From positions 174,144 to 238,143 of the forward strand of contig MFFN01000003.1 of assembly GCA_001777915.1 (NCBI GenBank): a DNA stretch of 64,000 bases. The letters run 5' to 3'. Source of the DNA: Candidatus Edwardsbacteria bacterium RifOxyA12_full_54_48 (GTDB lineage: Bacteria; Edwardsbacteria; AC1; EtOH8). The position numbers were made by a program, and so were the translations under genes. The notes under the pieces are model-generated. The model was not told the origin of the DNA. It saw only the letters and a program-made list of their open reading frames with translations, and did no database searches. Of the stretch, positions 59,686-64,000 are shown in pieces. Position 1 is the stretch's first letter; each line of letters opens with the position of its first letter.

Positions 59686-60978
59686 CTAGATTTTTATTAG
59701 CTGCCCGTCCACTATGGTCATGACCGCTTTGCCCTTAATCTTCCATCCCTTGAACGGAGTGTTCCGGCTTTTGGATCTGAACTTTGACGGATCCACTTCC
59801 CATTCGGCCTTGGGATCAAATATGGTCAGATTAGCCGGGGCTTTAGGCTCTATTGAGTTTTGGATCTTTAATATCCTGGCCGGATTGACGGCCATCTTCT
59901 CCACCAGTTGCGAGACCGTCAGGATATTCTTCTCCACCAGGTGGGTCCAGCACAGTCCCAATGATGTCTCCAGCCCCAGCATCCCGCAGGGGGCTTGGTC
60001 GAACTCCACCTCCTTCTCCTCGGACGAATGGGGGGCATGGTCGGTGGCTATGCAGTCGATGGTGCCGTCCTTGAGAGCGTCGATGATGGTCATCAGGTCG
60101 GCCTTGCTGCGCAGCGGGGGATTGACCCGCATCATGGAATCGTAGCCGATCACCGCCTCTTGGCTTAGCATGAAGTACTGGGGGCAGGTCTCGGCGGTCA
60201 CTTTGATCCCCGCCCGCTTGGCCCGGCGGATGATGTCCACCGTCTCGGCGCAGGAGACATGGGCGATATGGACCCGGCCCCCGGTCAGGTCAGCCAGCAT
60301 CACGTCCCGGGCGGCCATGGCGGCCTCGGCGGCATTGGGGATCCCCCGCAGCCCCAGTTTGGTGGCCAGGGCTCCCTCGTTCATGGCGCCGTCGGCCGAC
60401 AAGAACTTGTCCTCGCAGTGGGAGATCACCGGGATGTCGAACATCCGGCAGTAATCCAGGGCCCGGCGCATCAGATTGGAATTGGTAACCGGCTTGCCGT
60501 CGTCGGATATGCCTACGATGCCGGATTGATACATATCGCCGATCTCGGCCAGCTCCTCGCCCAGCGATCCCTTGGTGATGGCGCCCACCGGATAGATCCG
60601 GCATTCGGGGATCTGCCGGGATTTTATGAACTGCACCAGTCCCTGGCTGTCTATCACCGGCTGGGTGTTGGGCATGCAGGCGATGGCGGTAAAACCGCCG
60701 GCTGCCGCTGCCCGGGAACCGGAGGTGATGGTCTCCTCGTCCTCCCGCCCGGGTTCGCGCAGGTGGACATGCATGTCCACCAGGCCGGGAAAGACATACT
60801 GGCCGTTAATGTCGATGACTTCGGCCTTGGGGTTGTCTATCTTGGCCTCCAGCCCTGCGATCCGGCCGTCCTCGATCAGGATGTCCAGAACCTCGTCCCG
60901 GTGGTTCTGGGGGTCGATCACCCGGCCGCCTTTGATAATAATTCTTAATTCTGAATTATGAATTCTGGAATTGCTCAT
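59686..60978 (-). CDS. pyrC: Dihydroorotase, class I
   Basis: 430 residues. Zinc-binding DMHVHLREPGREDEET, the metal-binding VISHCEDKFL, and CIATDHAPHS near the C-terminus. It closes carbamoyl-aspartate to dihydroorotate. The first 12 residues (MSNSRIHNSELR) come from a heptamer repeat tract, so the start codon itself lies in repeat sequence. The conserved domain begins at IIIKGGRVIDP. AAGGAGG eight bases before the ATG is inside the pyrB end. Confidence 0.94.
   Translation of the reverse strand: MSNSRIHNSELRIIIKGGRVIDPQNHRDEVLDILIEDGRIAGLEAKIDNPKAEVIDINGQYVFPGLVDMHVHLREPGREDEETITSGSRAAAAGGFTAIACMPNTQPVIDSQGLVQFIKSRQIPECRIYPVGAITKGSLGEELAEIGDMYQSGIVGISDDGKPVTNSNLMRRALDYCRMFDIPVISHCEDKFLSADGAMNEGALATKLGLRGIPNAAEAAMAARDVMLADLTGGRVHIAHVSCAETVDIIRRAKRAGIKVTAETCPQYFMLSQEAVIGYDSMMRVNPPLRSKADLMTIIDALKDGTIDCIATDHAPHSSEEKEVEFDQAPCGMLGLETSLGLCWTHLVEKNILTVSQLVEKMAVNPARILKIQNSIEPKAPANLTIFDPKAEWEVDPSKFRSKSRNTPFKGWKIKGKAVMTIVDGQLIKI
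60936..60974. repeat. Heptamer repeat forming the N-terminus of PyrC
   Basis: Minus strand AATTCCAG, AATTCAT, AATTCAG, AATTAAG, AATTATT (period 7 after the first unit). Starts in codon 3. Confidence 0.8.
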
Positions 60979-60980
60979 TG

Positions 60981-61934
60981 TTATGCCTCCTTCTTTATGG
61001 CTTCGGCCAGGGGTGCATCGCCGCCCGACAGCAAGTAGAGCACCGCCATCCTGACGGCCACCCCGTTGGTCACCTGGTCCAGTATCACCGAACGTTCACC
61101 GTCGGCCACATCAGGGTCTATCTCTATGCCCCGGTTCATCGGCCCGGGGTGCATGATGGTCACATCCCCCTTGGCCTTGGCCATCCGTTCCTTGTCCAAA
61201 CAGAAGTGCAGTGAATATTCCCGCAGCGAAGGCAGCAGGCCCTTCTTCTGTCTCTCCAGCTGAAGGCGGAGGACGTTGATGACGTCAGCCTGGGGGATGG
61301 CCTCATCCAGGTTGTAATACACCTTGACCCCCAGCTGTTCGATCCCGATTGGGATCAGGGTGGATGGACCGCATACCGAGACCTGGGCCCCCAGCTTCAG
61401 CAGTCCGTTGATGTTGGAGCGGGCCACCCGGGAATGGGTAACGTCGCCCACTATCAGCACCTTCAGCCCCTCGAAACCGCCGCGTTTTTCCTTGATGGTG
61501 AACATGTCCAGCAGGCCCTGGGTGGGGTGGGCGTGCTGTCCGTCGCCGGCGTTGATCACTCCGGCCTTGATGCGGCTGGCCAGAAAATGCGGGGCGCCCG
61601 AGGAGGCGTGCCGCATCACCACCAGATCGATCTTCATGGCCTCCAGGTTGCGGGCGGTATCCAGCAGGGTCTCCCCTTTTTGGACGGCTGAGGTCTTGGG
61701 CGAAATGTTGACGGTGTCGGCCATCAGCCGTTTGGCGGCCATGTCGAAGGAGGCCGAGGTGCGGGTGGAGGGTTCGAAGAACATATTGACGATGGTCTTG
61801 CCCCTGAGGATGGGCACCTTCTTGATGGGCCGGTTGAGCACCTCCCGGAAGCTTTTGGCGGTGTCCAGGATCATGTTCATCTCCTCGGCCGAAAGCGATT
61901 CCAGGTCCAGCAGGTCCTTTTTATTCCACTTCAT
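60981..61934 (-). CDS. pyrB: Aspartate carbamoyltransferase catalytic subunit
   Basis: 317 residues. Carbamoyl-phosphate site [29 protein letters not shown] and the aspartate site [11 protein letters not shown]. It condenses carbamoyl phosphate with aspartate. Starts 14 bases inside the end of pyrR and ends two bases before pyrC. No pyrI regulatory subunit in the window. Confidence 0.97.
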   Translation of the reverse strand: MKWNKKDLLDLESLSAEEMNMILDTAKSFREVLNRPIKKVPILRGKTIVNMFFEPSTRTSASFDMAAKRLMADTVNISPKTSAVQKGETLLDTARNLEAMKIDLVVMRHASSGAPHFLASRIKAGVINAGDGQHAHPTQGLLDMFTIKEKRGGFEGLKVLIVGDVTHSRVARSNINGLLKLGAQVSVCGPSTLIPIGIEQLGVKVYYNLDEAIPQADVINVLRLQLERQKKGLLPSLREYSLHFCLDKERMAKAKGDVTIMHPGPMNRGIEIDPDVADGERSVILDQVTNGVAVRMAVLYLLSGGDAPLAEAIKKEA

Positions 61935-62475
61935 CGCTCAGCTCCTTTATGATCACCTTCTCCTCACCGTCCTCCTCCTGGGTGCGGACCGCGATTATCT
62001 CCTTGTGCGAGGTGGGGACGTTCTTGCCCACGTAGTTGGCCCTGATGGGCAGCTCCCGGTGGCCCCGGTCTATCAGCACCGCCAGTTCGATGCTCCTGGG
62101 ACGCCCGAAATCAAGGATCTCGTCTATGGCCGCCCGGACCGTGCGCCCGGTATATAATACATCGTCCACCAAGATCACTGTCTTGCCGGTGACGTCCAGG
62201 TGCAGGTCGGTCTGATTGACCACCGGCTGGTGGGCGATGGTCTGCAGGTCATCCCGGTAGAAGGTGATGTCGATGGCCCCGTAGGGGATCTCCACTTTTT
62301 CGATGTCGCTTATCAGCTTGGCTATCCGCTTGCCCAGGGTGTCGCCCCGCCGCTTGATGCCGATGATGATCAGGTCCTTGGTGCCCATATTCTGCTCCAC
62401 GATCTCATGGGCGATCCTGACCATGGCCCGTTCCACCTGCTTGGCGTCCATTATGACTGCTTTCTGTTTGGTCAT
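61921..62475 (-). CDS. pyrR: PyrR bifunctional attenuator / uracil phosphoribosyltransferase
   Basis: 184 residues. PRPP-binding loop [18 protein letters not shown]-terminal ARxxHEIVEQN-type start, and C-terminal [11 protein letters not shown]. PyrR binds a specific RNA hairpin when UMP is plentiful and causes termination. GGAGG precedes the ATG. A matching RNA target lies upstream at 62836-62928, which strongly suggests that the protein regulates its own operon. Confidence 0.94.
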   Translation of the reverse strand: MTKQKAVIMDAKQVERAMVRIAHEIVEQNMGTKDLIIIGIKRRGDTLGKRIAKLISDIEKVEIPYGAIDITFYRDDLQTIAHQPVVNQTDLHLDVTGKTVILVDDVLYTGRTVRAAIDEILDFGRPRSIELAVLIDRGHRELPIRANYVGKNVPTSHKEIIAVRTQEEDGEEKVIIKELSDEVE

Positions 62476-62514
62476 ACTGCCTCCGTATATATTATTGATA
62501 TTTTGTCCATTTAA

Positions 62515-62580
62515 CAGGATATACCGAACACGGATTACACAGATTTTTTACTGATTGCACAGATAATTTTACAGATTTTA
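62515..62580. repeat. Short-word repeat upstream of pyrR
   Basis: Minus strand drifting words AAAATTATCTGTGCAATCAG, AAAAAATCTGTGTAATCCG and GTGTTCGG. Part of about 360 bases without a gene between the attenuator and pyrR. Confidence 0.5.
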
Positions 62581-62627
62581 TTCGTGCTGTTTTCTTTTCG
62601 CCAGAACAGCGTTTATCATGCCTCTTC

Positions 62628-62743
62628 GTCATTACGAGGCTTGCTTTCTGCAATGCAGACGAAGTAATCTCCGAACCGTATACCTTTTTATAAGCCTGAC
62701 AGAGATCGCTTCGGATGCTGAATAAGAGCCGTCTCGCGATGAC
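62628..62743. repeat. Palindromic element GTCATTACGAGG...CTCGCGATGAC in the pyr leader
   Basis: 116 bases with outer arms GTCAT(T/C)(A/G)CGAG and CTCGCGATGAC and an inner pair GAAGTAATCTC / GAGATCGCTTC. It looks like a small non-autonomous insertion (MITE-like) in the leader between attenuator and pyrR. Confidence 0.72.
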
Positions 62744-62835
62744 ACTGCATAAGTTGCTAATAGTCCTATAGGATAGCATATCAGCCAAAAGGCCAAAGTC
62801 TTGATGTGCCCTGAAAATGATCGACAAACAGGCAT

Positions 62836-62928
62836 AAAAAAACCTCCATCCCTGTCATCCAGGGCTGGAGGCTGAAAATTCTTTTGGGATTTTCATAAAT
62901 AATTCCTTTCTGACCTCACGGGATCAGT
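62836..62928 (-). promoter_or_regulatory. PyrR-responsive attenuator (PyrR-binding loop plus terminator)
   Basis: The transcript first meets CUGA-UCCCGUGAGG-UCAG (62911-62928), matching the PyrR-binding consensus UCCNGNGAGGY with closing stem. About 40 bases further is a hairpin with outer arms CCTCCA/TGGAGG and TTTTTTT (62836-62871), a rho-independent terminator. The arrangement matches the pyr attenuators of Bacillus and other bacteria. The terminator is about 360 bases from pyrR, an unusually long leader. Confidence 0.78.
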
Positions 62929-62956
62929 TTAAAGGGTAAGCTTAATCTATGGTGTA

Positions 62957-62985
62957 ATGATACATCATTTCCGGATAAAAGTCAA
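62957..62985 (-). promoter_or_regulatory. Promoter of the pyrRBC operon
   Basis: -35 TTGACT (62980-62985), 17-base spacer, -10 TATCAT (62957-62962). Transcription would begin near 62950, about 22 bases before the PyrR-binding loop. Two direct copies of GGGGTAAAAGCGA (62986-62998 and 63001-63013) adjoin the -35. Confidence 0.78.
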
Positions 62986-63013
62986 GGGGTAAAAGCGACA
63001 GGGGTAAAAGCGA
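62986..63013. repeat. 13-base direct repeat next to the pyr promoter
   Basis: GGGGTAAAAGCGA occurs twice with a 15-base period immediately upstream of the -35. Spacing is not a full helix turn; it may be an activator site or chance. Confidence 0.6.
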
Positions 63014-63029
63014 TACGGTACGTGCAAAA

Positions 63030-63056
63030 AGAAGGCCGGTTACTAAACCGGCCTTT
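63030..63056 (-). terminator. Terminator after the sorting-tail protein gene
   Basis: Hairpin AAAGGCCGGTT / AACCGGCCTT with TTTTTG on the minus-strand side, about 25 bases after the stop at 63085. Confidence 0.85.
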
Positions 63057-63084
63057 GTTGTTTGAATAACGAGTTTTGGGTTGG

Positions 63085-64000
63085 TTATTTCAATATCACC
63101 ATTTTCTTGGTGGCGTCAAACTCTCCGGAATTAATGCGGTAGAAATAAACGCCATTGGACACTTTTTTGCCTTGCGTATCCTTGCCGTCCCAGTTGACGC
63201 TGTATACGCCCGGCTGTTGGTAAGCGTCCACGATGGTCTTTACCGCCTGCCCCAAAGTATTGTAAACCTTAAATGTGGTCTTGCCAGATTGGGCTAATTG
63301 ATACCTGAAAGTGGTTTGGCCCCTGGCGGGATTGGGCGAATTCGGCATAAGTTCATAATGGTAAGGAACCGGTTTGGTTTCGCTTAAAGCAGCCTGTGCC
63401 CCGCCATCCTTGGCGTTGTCGCAGTCCTTCTCGTATTCCTCGATGGATAAAATCGCACAGACGGCATATTCGCCCTTCTGCTTGTCTATTGTGATGTCAA
63501 TCTGCCCGTCGCTGTAAAGTTTGGGCATCAGCCAGCGTTTGAACTCGACCTTTTCCTCGGGCTTGAGGTTGGCCACATCGAACTGCTGGCCGTCAATCTT
63601 CATCTTCTGCTGAATGCGGTCATAAGATTCGTGGTAGTACACGGCCTTCAACATGTAGGTCCTGGATGGATCAAGCCCGGAGAAAGAGTATTTAAGCTGG
63701 TTGGGATGGTAATCAACCGTCAAGTCCGGGGTTTGGCCGTAGGTTAAAGTTCCCGCTTTCTGAGTGGTGTAAACCGCGGCTTCCTCGGTGCCAAGATCGG
63801 CGTAGTAATAGGGCACCGGCTCGATTGATTGGGCATAGATTTTTACCGGTTTTTGAATGATGGCTTTGGCGTCCGGCAAGTCTTCGGTCCAAAGTATATA
63901 CAGCTTGGATTTGGGCCATAATTGTCTGACGCAAGCCGATGGATATTTTGACAACCCGCCGGAAGCGTAGGAAATATTCCGTTCGTATTGCGTCCAGCCG
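63085..64000 (-). CDS. Secreted protein with type IX-style C-terminal sorting tail (5' end cut)
   Basis: The frame is open to the right edge with no start in view; 304 codons remain. The visible part is a largely beta domain with a module at about residues 65-180 (PNQLKYSFSGLDPSRTYMLKAVYYHE). It ends in a FlgD-like Ig tail: SPNPARGQTTFRYQL, KVYNTLGQAVKTIVD, GVYSVNWDGKD, NGVYFYRINSGEF, ending DATKKMVILK. Such tails direct export by the type IX system in Bacteroidota-like and related lineages. Function of the missing N-terminal part unknown. Confidence 0.8.
   Translation of the reverse strand, partial: GWTQYERNISYASGGLSKYPSACVRQLWPKSKLYILWTEDLPDAKAIIQKPVKIYAQSIEPVPYYYADLGTEEAAVYTTQKAGTLTYGQTPDLTVDYHPNQLKYSFSGLDPSRTYMLKAVYYHESYDRIQQKMKIDGQQFDVANLKPEEKVEFKRWLMPKLYSDGQIDITIDKQKGEYAVCAILSIEEYEKDCDNAKDGGAQAALSETKPVPYHYELMPNSPNPARGQTTFRYQLAQSGKTTFKVYNTLGQAVKTIVDAYQQPGVYSVNWDGKDTQGKKVSNGVYFYRINSGEFDATKKMVILK

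Noticed and set aside
62492-62835. Open frames of 111 and 67 codons in the pyr leader
   Set aside because: They are translations of the GTCAT...ATGAC element and the short-word repeat; no start signals and they overlap each other in different frames.

Overview
The window looks like a chromosomal segment of an anaerobic, fermentative, Gram-negative-type bacterium. Housekeeping genes are fairly GC-rich, with a few clearly AT-rich genes scattered among them. Type IX-style C-terminal sorting tails, SPOR/TPR and lipoprotein genes, and many intergenic repeats suggest an uncultured lineage of the FCB group (an Edwardsbacteria/TA06/WOR-3-like phylum). That placement is inference. Nearly every gene is on the minus strand, so gene order below follows transcription from high to low coordinates. 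No tRNA, rRNA or CRISPR was seen.

10776-243: one long operon encodes all eleven subunits of a complex I-like enzyme in the order L/M-, L- and N-type antiporter subunits, J, K, A, B, C, D, H, I, ending with a HycI-type protease. The catalytic subunit keeps both CxxC nickel-ligand pairs and a cleavable C-terminal tail, so it is read as a membrane-bound group 4 [NiFe] hydrogenase. 13.9-11.2 kb: a small-cassette region (TolB-like lipoprotein, hicBA, HEAT-like protein) punctuated by near-identical terminator-promoter modules. 20.1-13.9 kb: TPR protein, radical SAM/DUF2344 protein and groES-groL. 24.3-20.1 kb: porGDAB (pyruvate:ferredoxin oxidoreductase) followed by mglB-mglA.

35.7-24.5 kb: hypF, hypC, hypD, hypE (with two small inserted ORFs), an EIIA-like protein, hisS, an AhpD-like protein, an AT-rich orphan and aspS. 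46.0-35.8 kb: mtaB-miaB, lipoprotein, TPR/SPOR protein, mutS and a 1144-residue coiled-coil protein. 51.1-46.1 kb: secreted proteins and the only plus-strand gene, an MFS transporter. 56.1-51.2 kb: ychF, a REP-type transposase, a nitrilase-family protein, thiL and glnA. 63-56 kb: pyrR-pyrB-pyrC behind a probable PyrR attenuator, membrane pyrophosphatase hppA, and small membrane or secreted proteins. The right edge cuts a sorting-tail protein; the left edge cuts a Trm112-like protein.

Functional reading: pyruvate oxidation by PorGDAB makes reduced ferredoxin, the membrane hydrogenase can oxidise it to H2 while pumping ions, and HppA adds pyrophosphate-driven pumping. HycI and HypCDEF mature the hydrogenase. 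HypA and HypB are not in the window. The most unusual features are the hydrogenase's complete complex I-like subunit set, dispersed short-period repeats that run in frame through essential genes, probable leaderless promoters, a palindrome cluster linked in sequence to a REP-type transposase, and a PyrR attenuator pushed away from its gene by repeats.
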